Shown here: positions 25,490 to 39,000 of the stretch, piece after piece
Position numbering within the stretch: the first letter of the stretch is position 1
Layout of the letters: every line of letters begins with the position of its first letter
From: Schistosoma mansoni
Lineage: Eukaryota; Platyhelminthes; Trematoda; Strigeidida; Schistosomatidae
DNA length: 64,000 nucleotides
Direction: 5' to 3'
Assembly (NCBI RefSeq): GCF_000237925.1
Contig: NC_031495.1
Location: 29,890,679 to 29,954,678, forward strand
Position numbers and translations under genes: made by a program
The notes under the pieces: model-generated
What the model saw: only the letters and a program-made list of their open reading frames with translations
What the model was told of the DNA's origin: nothing
The model's database searches: none

Positions 25490-28400
25490 ATGGCAGTTGG
25501 ATCATATGGATTTGGAAGCACTAAAATTATTGTAAACGCAGATGATGGATTTTACTCGGGTATCAGGGACCAGGGCATTGTTTCATGTCTTTCAGCAGTA
25601 GATCGTGGAGTATCAGACGTTTCAGTTCTAATGAATGGTGCGGTTGCAAAAGGTCTGCTTTCTTCTCCATACCATGAGAGACCACAAATGTCTTTACTGT
25701 TTTCACATATCACACGGCATAGACAAATCCCAGGTAATATTGTCCAATGTGCACTTAAATGAAAATATCAGTATTTCTGCTACTTTGTTTACTTCATATC
25801 TATACATTGTTCACTGTGTTTGCTTATAAGCAATGATATATCATCGACTTATGTTAAGACTTGAGGCGCTGACTTTTTGTATCCAATTTATTGTATGAGT
25901 GCTTCGACAGTGCTTACCCTTTATTAAATTGATATAGTTATCCGAAGCATATTCTTTCAGCTAGTCACAACGTAGAGCCCGTCGGCTCAAGTTGCCAGAC
26001 CCAATTAGCACAGGCATGTGCTATTGCCTGTCAGCAATTCCTCGGATATTTAGGGTAAAAGTCGGCAATTCGTCGGATATTTGGGGTAAAAATCGGCAAT
26101 TTAGCGACATTTGAAAAACAGAGCGACAGAAAGGGGAAATTCTGCTTCATTTCCACCGGACAGGCGAAAAAGCAGACATTTTGGCGCATTTCCCCTTCAT
26201 TTACGACTTATTTTCCAATGCATTTTCCCCTTTATTTCCCCTTTATTAGTTGTTTGGGGAGAAATAAAGTTTTCATGCCAAATCCCATAATAGTAGGGGT
26301 AGTTACAGCATCGGTGGTAATGAAGTCGTATTACCATAACTAATTTAGTCGTGCGTGGCATATAAGTCTAGACCTCACGTATAAAAACTTCAATAACAAT
26401 AAATTGGACTACACAAAGGTGGCTGTTGAAGATGTAATGTAACTACAACTTATTCAACTCACTTCATTACGAACAACTGAGTAACCTGAATGTTAATTTG
26501 CCTAAATCGCTATGTGTCTCAATAGAATATGGAATGTTTTGATACAAAAACTAAAACACGAGAGGCTAAATCGAAAAGTGTAGTTTCATTCTATTTATGG
26601 GCTGTACCATTGTAGTTGGAGTTGTAATAGAATTTGCTTTTGAGACTCAGAGATATCTTATTTTACTCATTCCTTTGATCTGTTGATCGTGAGTTTCAGG
26701 CGTGTCTGACGTTTGTGGGTGTTTCTCTTCTGAATAAAATGTTTTCTATGAATTGATTTGTGTTTCCGACTACATTTTGCAAAATGGAAGCCAGGTTGCT
26801 AATCAGATGGAATGTTTCATAGTTTTACATTCAAACAAACGAAGAAAAAGTATCAAATACAGGCATAACAAGACCCTACAAAAGATTTCGGCTACACACT
26901 TCCACAGCATCAAACGCTAATACAAATAGAAACTTTCATAACCGTCTTAAAGTGTGTTTTGGACTGTTTCAAATGATTAATCTGCAGGATTCCACTTTTG
27001 ATACTTCATCATATGCTTAGTCCGAAGTATCTTGTAATTCTTTTTTAGCAATAAAAACCGGTCCTCCTCATATTTAAGTTTTTAATGAGTTTGTAGTGTT
27101 CAACCTTGTCTGGAAATCCGCAACTAAGTCGTGTGGTGCGAATGAAGGTAGATTTTAGTGATGACTAGTTTTTCATTTGGTATCAAAAATTTGCTGTTGC
27201 GGAAATTATTAGAGCAAGTCATTGATATAACAAGTTATTTAGGATAAATATAGGTCTGTGGTTACCTAGAATTCTAAGATTATGCACCACCGACAATAGT
27301 TTTTCTGTCTTGTGTGAGCCAGTTGTCACTGAAATCAACACACCGATCTTAACAAATCTATTTAGTTCTTATCAGTTTCTCCGGATTTTTAGTTTGGCAT
27401 TTAGCAAACCAAATTATTATATTGTTATTTTCTGTAGCGTAATAAATGCAGATGGTTAGTTTTACAATCTGTAGTTACAAAGTTCATGTTATCTCATTAA
27501 AACGTGATACAAACCTAATGAATTCATAAATTTCAGCTTATCAACTTTTATGCGATTCGGAACTGCAGATACATTCGCAAGTTTTAGTTTTCAGAATACG
27601 GAATCATATGTTTATTAAATTTATTGATATGACCAGTTATTTTATGGTCGCGGTGTGAATTTCCTCCTAATACGTATGAAATTATGTGGAGTAGGATGTT
27701 GATTCCATTATCTTTTTTATGGGTTGGTCTGTTGAATGAGTTGAAATATGACTGCGTTCTATTCGTGGGTAACCCGATTCTTAATCTTGAAGCTAAAAGC
27801 ACTTCAATTCATTCACTATTCTGTCCATATATTTTGTAGATGCGTCAAGTGCAATATAGGCTATTAGTCGGTTACTTCGCATTTTGACAGAGAAGATAAC
27901 TTTCTTTTGTCCAAGACTGTATAGGGCTAATTTTGATCTTCAGGCTATTTTTCTTATTTGATTAGTTGGTCATGGTTTCATACCAAGGTTCCACCATATT
28001 TTCCACCATAGATTTTAGTCGAGTATTAGTGTTCATTTTTGATTGTACACATCACCAAAATTATTAGTTACACGTTCCTAAATATATTTCGTGCATATAT
28101 TGAGAAATAACACATATGTTTTCAAAATTAGTTCCTCCAAGAGTTTATATTTCAACTAAAAATCACTTCTTGTAAATGTAAGACAATTTAGTCCTGAATT
28201 TGTAACGAAATCGGTGGAAATGTTGAATGATATTTGTAAATATCTGCCGGTAAAAGTCACGCTCATTGCAAACAGAACTCAACTTTGTCTCAATATGTAC
28301 GAGAGAAAATGTAAAACGGTGAAGATAATCAGTAAAATTGTAGAAATAGTGAACGGTTTAAGTTTCGAGATAGATGAAGGAATAGAGTGAATTCGTTTTC

Positions 28401-31400
28401 ACTTCAGTCTCCACATCTAATCAAGTGTTCAAGACATAACATTTATCATTATCTGACTCTAGATTGGTGTTATTTGTAGGTTTGCATTTTAACTTGACTG
28501 AAGGGAAACCTTTATCCAAGACGAAGTTTGTACCAAGCTTACTGAATGATAATGGTTGTTTCCTTGGTAAGCATGGATTTCGAAGGACTTTGATGTTCTC
28601 TGGGATTAACATGAATGAAGTGAGTCTCATGAGCTTTCTTTGCATGACGATTATTTATGGTCGATAAACGATCGTTCTGTCTTTGTTATTTCAATCAAAA
28701 TTTCAGTATTCTAAATACCTATTCAAAGGCTAATGTTTGGGGCATTTTTTCCGATGGCATATTTGATTTTTGTATACAATAATGGTTGTTTTTTAGATGG
28801 TTCCGCGCTTATTACGGTTTCTAAATATAATGTGTTCATTTGCGGTCATCGAGTTCTATATGACTTAAAATGGATTATTCTGGGTATTCTTACTTAGAAT
28901 ATCAATTCAACCACTGCCAGTTCTGATAGTATGTTTATCCATTGAGGATTAAGACTAATGGGGGCAATGAATTGACCAGTTTTCTAGTCTTAATTTGAGG
29001 CACTTCAGTAATAAATCTAACATTTTTATCCTTAGATGATATTCAGCTTTTGAGTGGTGGAATTAAGATGTGCTTGTGGCTGTTTTTTCGGTTCGCCACA
29101 CAACTTAATTACTTTTCAGTATTAGAGATAAACATTTGTACTAATTTTAGAAATTCTGTCTCCTTCTTTCTACCTAGATGCCATGTTCTTGGGAAGCTAT
29201 TTTTAAATAATAAAAATAATAAATCTTATGTACAATGTATTGCACTTTAGGTTGAAGTTGAACTGGAATCACAAATAAATGCATTTCGAAATGTTTTTGG
29301 AACTATTCCCAGTCATTTCGATGGTCATCAACATGTTCATGTTTTACCAGGTGTGTATTTAGATTTAACTTTGAAGTATACATAATCTCATACAGTTTGT
29401 GAGATTAATTAATAGCCTTTGTATTTTCGAGAAATCGAAGAAGCAAATAGTTTATGACCTTCAGGGAAAATCTATGGATAAGTTGAGTAAAAGTTTTAAG
29501 ATTGACTCTAGTAACTACGTTGTTATCCTCATTCTTTTATGTTCATACAATAATAAACAGTATGAATATACAATTAGTTCATTGCCCATGTCTAAATCAT
29601 TTTAAAGATCCATTTGCCCACAAATCCTGAAAAGATTGTAGACTACCACTCTTTATTGTATCGAAGCTGATTTGTACATCAGAAAATGCCTTTGGTTATC
29701 GTCTTTAACTGGCCATAAATCCTTGTCATATCAACCTCTTTGAAATCATACTTGCAACGACTTCAGTTTCCAGTATTTGTTAACCCAGTTTCCTTCCTTC
29801 AGTTTGAAGATGATACACGTTTACCTCAATGTTCTTTATTGTTAGTATTATTTTAAGGAATTATGTGTTAGAATTCTAAATATGTGAACCATGTGGACGA
29901 CATATTGATAATTTAGGATAAAATCAATGGTACTTATTTACTAACTTACGCCTGTTACCCCTCGTCGAGGAGCATAGGCCGCTCACCAGCATTCTCCATC
30001 CAACTCTGTCCTGAGCCTTCCTTTCCAGTTCTTTCCAGTTGCTATTCATCCTTTTCATATCTGCTTCTATTTCCCGGCGTAGTGTGTTCTTTGGCCTTCC
30101 TCTTTTCCGCTTCCCTTCCGGGTTCCAAGTTAGGGATTGCCTTGCAATGCACATTGGTGATTTCCTTAATGTATGTCCGATCCACTTCCAACGTCTTTTC
30201 CTAATTTCCTCTTCAGCTGGAAGCTGGTTTGTCCTCTCCCATAAAACGCTGTTGCTGATAGTATCCGGCCAATGGATGTTGAGTATTTTTCGTAGACAAC
30301 TGTTTATAAGTACTTGTACATTCCTGATGATGGTCGTAGTAGTTCTCCACGTTTCAGCTCCATACAGTAGAACTGTCTTGACGTTCGTATTAAAGATTCT
30401 GACCTTGAAATTAGTTGACAGTTGTTTTGAGTTCCATATGTTCTTCAATTGTAGAAATGCTGCCCTTGCTTTGCCATTCCTCGCCTTTACATCTGCATCC
30501 GATCCTCCTTGTTTATCAACGATGCTCCCCAGGTACGTGAATGTTTCCACCTCTTCCAGAGTTTCGCCATCAAGTGTGATTGGGTTGGTGTTCTCCGTGT
30601 TGCATTTGAGAATCTTGCTTTTTACTTTGTGAATGCGGAGGCTGCCGCTACATTTGCTGTCTTCATCTGCATTTGTTCGTGTGTATGAGAGAGGAGGGCT
30701 AGGTCATCTGCGAAGTCCAAATCATCTAATTGATTCTGAGAAGTCCATTGTATTCCGTATTTCCCTTCAGATGTCGAATTCTTCATAATCCAGTCAATCA
30801 CTAGAAGGAAGAGAAAGGGGGAGAGTAATCGGCCTTGTCTGACTCCGGTCCTTACTGGAAATGCATCTGTCAGCTGTCCTCCATGCATCACTCTGCACTG
30901 TAGTTCATCGTATGAGTTCTGGATAATGTTGACAATCTTTTCAGGAACTCTATAGTGTCGAAGAAGTTTCCACAATGTTCTCCTGTCCACGCTGTCAAAC
31001 GCCTTCTCATAGTCAATGAAGTTGACGTATAGTGATGAGTTCCACTCAACTGATTGTTCTACGATGATCCGTAGTGTCGCAATCTGGTCTGTGCATGACC
31101 TATCCTTACGGAATCCAGCCTGTTGATCCCTAAGTTCGGCGTCCGATTCAGCAGCACTCTGTTGAAGACTTTTCCTGGTACTGATAACAAACTGATGCCT
31201 CTGTAGTTCTCACATTTGCTCAGATCTCCTTTCTTTGGTATCTTGATGAGATATCCTTCTTTCCAGTCCATTGGCACTTGTTCCTCTTCGCAAATCTTCC
31301 CGAATAGAAGGTGAAGCATGTTTGCAGCTATTTCAATGTCTGACTTCAGTGCTTCTGCTGGTATATTGTCAGGTCCTGCCGCCTTCCCACTTTTGGTTTG

Positions 31401-34400
31401 TCTGATGGCCATCTTGACTTCTTCGGTCGTTGGTGGAGTGACATCTATTGGAAGGTCATTGTGTGCTGCTTCGATGTTCGGTGGATTCAATGGGGCTGGT
31501 CTATTCAGCAGTTCCTCGAAGTATTCTGCCCATCTTTTCCTCTGTTCTTGAATCTCAGTGATTGTCTTCCCTTCTTTGTCCTTGACTGGTCTCTCTGGTT
31601 TGTTATATCTCCCTGCCAATTTCTTCGTTGTATCATATAGTTGTCTCATATTCCCTTCTCTTGCAGCTTTTTCCGCCGTCGTTGCTAGTTCTCCCATGTA
31701 TTTCTGCTTGTTGGCTTTAATGCTTTTCTTCACTACCCTGTTTGCTTCTGCGTAGTCTGCTTGCGCTTTGACTTTCTCTGCTCGTGTTCGGCTGTTGTTA
31801 ATTGCTAGTTTCTTGTTCTTCCTTTCTTGAATTTTGTCCAGGGTTCCCATAGAGATCCATTCCTTATGGTGATGCTTCTTAGGACCAAGAACCTCCTGAC
31901 ACGTTGAAGTTAGTGCTTCCTTTATCCCTTTCCAGTTGTCCTCCATCGTAGTTTCTTGTTCTTTCAGTAGATCCTGTGGAGCTTGGAACCTGTTGTTGAG
32001 AGTTATCTTGAATTCATTGAGTTTGTCAATATCTCGAAGGAAGGCTGTATTGAACCTTTGTAGTGCTGTTTGTCCAGTTGTCCAGTGTTTCTTTAGCTTC
32101 AGTCTCATCTTGGCCACAACCAGGTGGTGATCTGAAGCTATGTCAGCTCCCCTCCGGGTTCTCACATCTTCCATTGTTCTTCGGAATTTTTTGTTGATAC
32201 AGATGTGATCTATCTGGTTCTCTATGGTTTGGTCCGGTGAGATCCATGTAGCTTTGTGTATGCTCTTGTGTGGGAATATTGTGCCGCCTATAACCAATTT
32301 GTTGAATGCACATAGGTTTGCAAGTCTCTCCCCATTTTCATTTCTCTCTCCTAGTCCATGTCGTCCAATTATATCTTCATCTCCTGTGTTGTCCACTCCA
32401 ACTTTAGCATTTAGATCTCCCATCAGGATGGTGAGGTCTTTTCGTGAGCACTTCGCTATAATTGATTGCAGCCTTTCATAGAACTGATCTTTATCATCGT
32501 CGTTGCTATCATTGGTGGGTGCATAACATTGGATAACGTTCATTGTGATCCCCTCCTTCTTTGTTCTGAATGATGCTTTGATTATCCTGGGTCCATGAGA
32601 TTCCCATCCCACAAGTGCATTTCGTGCTTCTTTGGACAGCATTAGAGCAACTCCCTGAGTGTGTGGAGCATTTTCCCCTTCGTGACCGGAGTACAGCAGC
32701 ATCTCTCCTGTACCTAGCCTTTGTTGTCCAGTTTGTGTCCCATGGGTTTCGCTGATTCCGAGTACTGCCAAGTTGTATCTCCTCATTTCCATTGCTATTT
32801 GGCTGGTCTTTCCTGTCTCCCACATTGTCCGGACGTTCCATGTACCTATAAAGAGTGTTGCTCTGGTTGTTAGAAGGTGCATCGATCTCGTGACTTCCGA
32901 AGAATTTCGGCTTTCATCATGAGACGTCATAATTATTCCTTCAACTCCCAGGGCAGAGTTTAAATGGTTTGAATTATTTTTTCTGGTTAGCGTTTTTTTA
33001 GCGAGTTAGTTTTTCTACGGGATGGGGTCGCTAACCCCATGCCCAACCCTCCTCCTTTACCCGGGCTTGGGACCGGCAGTAACTCTAGAAGAGCTACAGG
33101 CGGAGTTAAAATCAATGGCGACTTTGTATAAATTTAAATGATCAGTTTCAGTCTGAAGACCTCCACCATCGAATAAGTAGGTTAAGTGATTCATAAATTC
33201 ATGAGTACAAAAGACTTGAATTTGATGTTTAGTTAAGAAGTAAACTTCCAAGTGAAGCTGTAATACATTTCCGTATCTATTACTAAACCAAATGTTTTGT
33301 ACGTTAAACGATGGAGCTACTTGTTGTGTTGTAAGTAGTATGTGTCTATTCACAGTGTTTGGATTCAAATCTCTGATCTGTCTGAAATCCTATAGACTTA
33401 CGTTTACATCGTTTTAAACAATTAAAGTACTCTGTATTCACACTTATAACTTTGGTTATTTTATAAAATAAGAGGTACTATTAGTATGGTGTGAAAGCAA
33501 TATTCTATTCTAGATTCTGAGAAACATCAGTGATTGTTCTTCCATGCGGTGTTAGTCTTACTACTTCTAATTATGTATAGTTTGTCAAACAAATCCAATT
33601 GTACTACTTATGTCTTGTGTTTTTCTTTGTTAAATGTAAGCATTTAAAAAAGTGGTTGAAATCAAAGTTCTCATAAGTTTAGAGTTTTATACTCCGAATC
33701 GTTGAACTTAAACAGGAGACAAGGAGTAAAAGTAGGATTACGTATACCATATTCCAAATTAATGATGCTTGTAGGTTAGGGCATATGTCATTCATATAAA
33801 GGAAAATATAATATTCAGATCGTAAATATTTTGTAGCTCACTCTTAAGGTTATTAATGTGGTTTGTTTTCGCTTAAAAAGGGATTGACGTGGTCGTAGCT
33901 AGTGTGATCTCTCGGATTGGCATTAAGTGGATACGTGTTCCTATGGAATATATTCCAGAAACATCTTGTTATATAACCGAATGTAAGTTGAAGTGTATGG
34001 TTGTTATTTTCAGGTGCATTGTGTATTATTTTATTTGTGTTGTCTTCTTTTCAACTAATTGTTTACTTTTTTGATGGTGTGTGTTGAAAAGTCGATAACG
34101 CGTGCTACATTGATGGAGAAGTAGAGTTACAGTCAATTAATGTACATTAAGGAAGTTTTCTACATTCATTGTCACTTATATTGAAATCCATAGACTGTTA
34201 TTGTTCATGTTTTAATAATATCTTTATTCACTTGTCTACGAAATTACTGGTAGGTTTATTTAATTATTTGAAGTGTTTTATTATTTGACTAATTGTGTTA
34301 CTTCAATCTACGAAGAAGTATCAGAAAATGATCGGTTACTTTGGCTTTGAGTCTCGTTGTGAAAACGATGTTTAGAGTAAAAGTGGTTGGAATTATATGT

Positions 34401-36021
34401 GTGATAAATTTCTTTGAGATTAATGTTGATATCTCACTGTGACTGCACTCATTTGATGATATTTGTCACAGATAAACTGTTCCGGTCACCTGAATTTTGT
34501 GTTTTTAAATTCTTATTCTGAAATAATAAGAAACGTTGTTGAACAGAAGAATCTGTCAGCCGTTTTCATGTTGGTAATAACATGACATGGATCGTACATG
34601 AGAAATAAACTTTTGTGAGCTTTTTTAGAGTGTCCTTGTAAATTCTTTGTTCTAAAAGACAAGAAAAATGAAGTCATAATATATTTAAATTGATTATTAA
34701 GTAATGTAAACACTTCTTTCATATCAAATCTGGTCCTTCTGCGTAGCATGAAAAAATTTGTCTTGTTTCGCCAGTCTTTCTTCTAATAGTAGATTCGCGA
34801 TTCCAGAAGTCAACTTGGTTGAGTTTCTTTGAATAGTTTTCAGAGGTTCACCGTCCTTTTTATGCACAGGATGGCTGTTCGTTTGCGACAATCGAGTTTA
34901 GAACATTTGAACTCTTCGTATATAATTTAAAAGCCTCTAGAATCTAAATGGATAGAGGCTCCACGAATTGTTCAAAAAATACTAAAACCTTTGGCAGCTA
35001 TTGCGGGGTAGTGTGTGCATGGTAGTTTAAATCCTTTACCAATGATGGCTCTTAGATCGCTTGTGTCTGAACATCAGGTAGCTCAATGTTATTCACTGTG
35101 CAACTATCCATACTTTATGAGACATGGATGACCTGTTCTATAGTCACACTTCTTTTGAGAAACTATATGGTTTCCTTCTAATTACTCACACAACTCTTCG
35201 AATAATCTTGCCTAAAATTTCAACAACTAATCTGGTTAGGCTTACACGTCGGTAGTTCTCATGTTCACGTCTTGTAGCTGCTTTGAGTATAGGGCTTACT
35301 GTGACGTTCTTCCAGTATATCGTGGGTTACAGATAGATTAAAACATATGCTCAAGGGATTGGCGACAAAATTCTCTAATTCCTTTGGTAACGTAGGATGT
35401 ATTTCATATGGTCTCATAGATTTTCCCACATCAAGTTTATTAAGCGGACCAAAGACTTCGTGTTGTTTAATGGTCACAGAGTTCAAGATGTTTATGAGGG
35501 GTTTGCATGAACAAAAGGGGAGAGCATCTCTTCCGCATATATCGAGGTTTTCAAAATTCATCAGTACCTAGTGACCTACATTTTTCTCACATTCCTCCGG
35601 TTACCTGGATTTTGTGTTTTTAAATTCCTATTCTGAACTAATAAGAAAAGTTGTTGAACAGATGAAGCTGTCAACCATTTTCATGTTGGTAATAACATGA
35701 CATGGATCGTAAATGGAAAGTAAAATCTCGTTCAACAATTGATTTACAGCTCGAGAGAGTAACGAACTTGAAGGAATTTTAGTAAACGAACGTTTTTCAT
35801 ATGGTTAGGTGCATTGCCTTTGGCGATCATGTATCACTGATGTTTCATGCTATTGAACATCTTTACTCACATTAAATTGTAAATATATCTTTAAATTTCC
35901 AACAATGTACTCTTTGCTCAGTGTCGTATATTCTTACTGTGAAAGTAAATCAATAGTTTCAGTTTGGTATTTTCATTCGACTTTATTAAATCTTTTACCT
36001 ACATAAATGGGTAGGTAAAGG

Positions 36022-36057
<36 letters not shown>

Positions 36058-39000
36058 ATGAAGTGTATAGACAAAGTCTTCGTACCAGTGGTATGCATGT
36101 AATGCGTAAGGTAGTTGTAGTAAATGTGTTCGAAGGGGGGCGGTGACCATCTACCCTCTCAGGTGGGTGAATTTACCTTTATGTATGCTGTGGGATGCAC
36201 AGGTGAAAACATATGTTACCGGCGTGCATATAACGTATATTTGCTCTTAGGTTAAGTATACCTATGTGTATGACAAGGAATGCATGAGTGAAAGTTTATG
36301 TATAGCTGGTATGCATATAAACCATACTTGCCCTCTGGTGCGAAGCCCGCGCGTTAAGATCTGGAGTTGACAATTTTCCCGCGCAAACACGTCTACGCGG
36401 TGGGTTTATGAGCCTTGAAAACATGGAGTCCGATTCCAGAAAAGTCGTACCGTCTTCACCAGATAGGACTTGACCAATTCTAAATGGCTGAAACAGTGTA
36501 ACACAATGGTTGGGATTGATCAATATTTATGTGTTGAAGATGAAGTCATAAAAAAGGGAAAAGAGGATAAAGTTGTGATTGATGATAAAGGGACAAATTA
36601 ATAACAAATGTATGATAATCAAAGCATCTATTTAACATGAAATTAATTCTCCTACTTAACCTGTCTAAATATCAAACTGTTAACTTTAGCCTGAGACATG
36701 AACAGCACCTAAACACTGTTGGAATCCCATAAAGCTTGTATCATTGGAGATTCTTTGATAAAAGCTGTCAAAAGTCATCTTGGTATAAGTTTTTTTCTGA
36801 TCTATCTTGGTCTTCTCATGTTTTATTGCTATCGAAGAAAGATTTTCGTCTAACTCACTACATGAAAAGGCTGCATATTTTTTGGAATTACTCGACATTT
36901 ACTCTTACCCTGATATCTGCTGTTATTACCAATGTTCATTGTGACTTACTGAAGGAATCCACCTCAGTCTACTGCAGTAATATGAAAGATGTCCTAATCT
37001 GCCTTTAGAAGTTTCATAGTAACTGTCCACCAACAGTTGAGATAATCTTTGGAGACATCAGAGAACTAGAAAATTATTTTTACTTGTTTAAAAATCCCTT
37101 TCATATTAAAAGACTAATATATGAATGAAGAATATTCTTTTGACTAAATTTTCTTCAGGTTCTACAATTATAGCTTCAAATTAATAATCCGAAAAGTGGC
37201 CAGGTTTATAGCAAAGTACATCGTTTATAGTTATAACATATGAATTTAGGATTGTTAATGTTGAAATGACTCATATGGCATCAGCTTATATGTTAAGCGA
37301 AATTTCAAGATTCATGATCAGAACAAATATGGGTCAGATATGATAAGAGAAACAATATGCAATTACAAATTCGATCAAATGTTTAGTGGAAGACCATGAT
37401 GTGTAAATATTTTTAATAAAATTAGTAATAAATAGTAATGTGGGATCATTGCTATTATACTTATCTTTTTATGAACTTCTGACTATTTAAGAATTTTCAC
37501 AATTGAATTCACGAGTCGAGTTAAGTTGGATCACCATTAAAAACGTGGAACCACTGAACGGCCGTTTTGTCTTAATGTGGTACTCCTCAGCAATGCACAT
37601 CAGGACCGCACACGTGGGACTGGAAATCAAAACCTTCGGTCTCGCGCGCAAACACTTATTCTCTAGACCACTGAGTCGGTATCCAACGAGGTTAATGTCC
37701 AACTTCAATCGTTCCATGATTTTGCGCAACCCTTCATCCCTTGTCTGAGGTGAATGGTTGTTTCACGCCTTAAACGGATTGGAATTAGGAGTTGTGACAT
37801 TCTGTAATTGACATCAGAATTCAGTTATTGTCAACTAGTAACCTGCAATCTATCTAAAGGATATCTACTTGAGAATGTTTTCTGAGAATCAATGTCGAAG
37901 AATAACACTTTCTATGAAGTACTCTTTATTATTCGTGGCGCCCTAACTAGTAAATCTTCTTATATCATAAATTGATTCAAACAGATGATGTCGGTCAAAG
38001 TTTCATCGGAACATTTCATAGCCTATGGTAGAGCCTGAATATTTGGGCCTCCATCTTGTCAGGATTCCTTATTTCATCAAGTTAAAAGGTCTTAATATAC
38101 TATTTATGAATATACATTTTTTTTTACCGCCTTGTCGTATGAGAACGATCGTGAATTATTTCTGAAGTAGGTTCCAAAATAATTGTCGCATTGATACCAC
38201 ACATTTGTGTTTTAGTTTGCTCTAAAATTTAAGTAAATATTTTGAAATTGTCGACTGCGGCGTATTGTTTTTCTGTTTATCTAAAATAATCACATTTAAG
38301 TCCATGCCTTTATGCCTATGACGCAAATAGTGTTGAATAGTTTTCTTATATTTATTATTATTTCTAATTTATTGTATGAAAATTGTATATTTTATAAATC
38401 ACTACATAAAAAACGATGAAGTGGTAAAAATTCTTATTTCCTATATGTCACATGCACTTTGACAGTAGTTTGCTACCTTGGGAAAGACAAATTATAAAGA
38501 AACAATTCGACAGAATATGATTAACAAAATGGACGACCATAATAAACTGAACAGCCTACACATATAAATTATCATTAACACCTACACGCTATTGTAGAAT
38601 GTACCACTTTAGATTTGTGTCTGTACCAAATATGTTGAAGAGTGAGATATAATGAATTTCTATTTGTTAATTTGTGACAGACTACAATGTGTGAAATCGA
38701 ATATTGTAAAGAACTAACTACACTCATTAATTTATATTCCTGTTTAGAACTCATTCTGTAAAGAAATTAACTTAATTCCTATTTAGTCTATACATTATTT
38801 AATAGAATGAAAAGCAAAAATATCTATAAACTATCGTGGTTGCAAATATTAATATACTAAGTAAAGGGGAATAGTTTAACAACTTTGTATTGGCATCGAA
38901 CTGTCTGCCATTGATACACTGATTGTAAATAAATCAACAGAAGCATAATAGTAACGGTAATAAGGTACAATAAAGTAATTTGATGAATAATCGATAGACA

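Larger units (their letters stand above)
29931..33106 (-). mobile_element. Structurally complete RTE-lineage LINE (SR2/Perere-3 type), 3176 bp, two frameshifts
   Basis: Flanked by a perfect 12-bp target-site duplication (TSD), taaaatcaatgg, at 29919-29930 and 33107-33118, so both ends are set. It lies antisense in intron 3 of the YDJC-like gene. From the minus-strand Met at 32930: an AP-type endonuclease ([32 protein letters not shown]), a linker, then reverse transcriptase ([49 protein letters not shown], catalytic [10 protein letters not shown]) and a C-terminal thumb/tail region ([51 protein letters not shown]). The frame breaks near 31147 (just before [11 protein letters not shown]) and near 30640 (just after FADD), each consistent with a small deletion. 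The intact TSD suggests a fairly recent insertion. Confidence 0.93.

Noticed and set aside
26020-26262. CRISPR-like array
   Set aside because: Adjacent tandem units without unique spacers in a eukaryotic intron.
30039-30632. 197-codon plus-strand open frame
   Set aside because: Antisense shadow of the RTE RT C-terminus.
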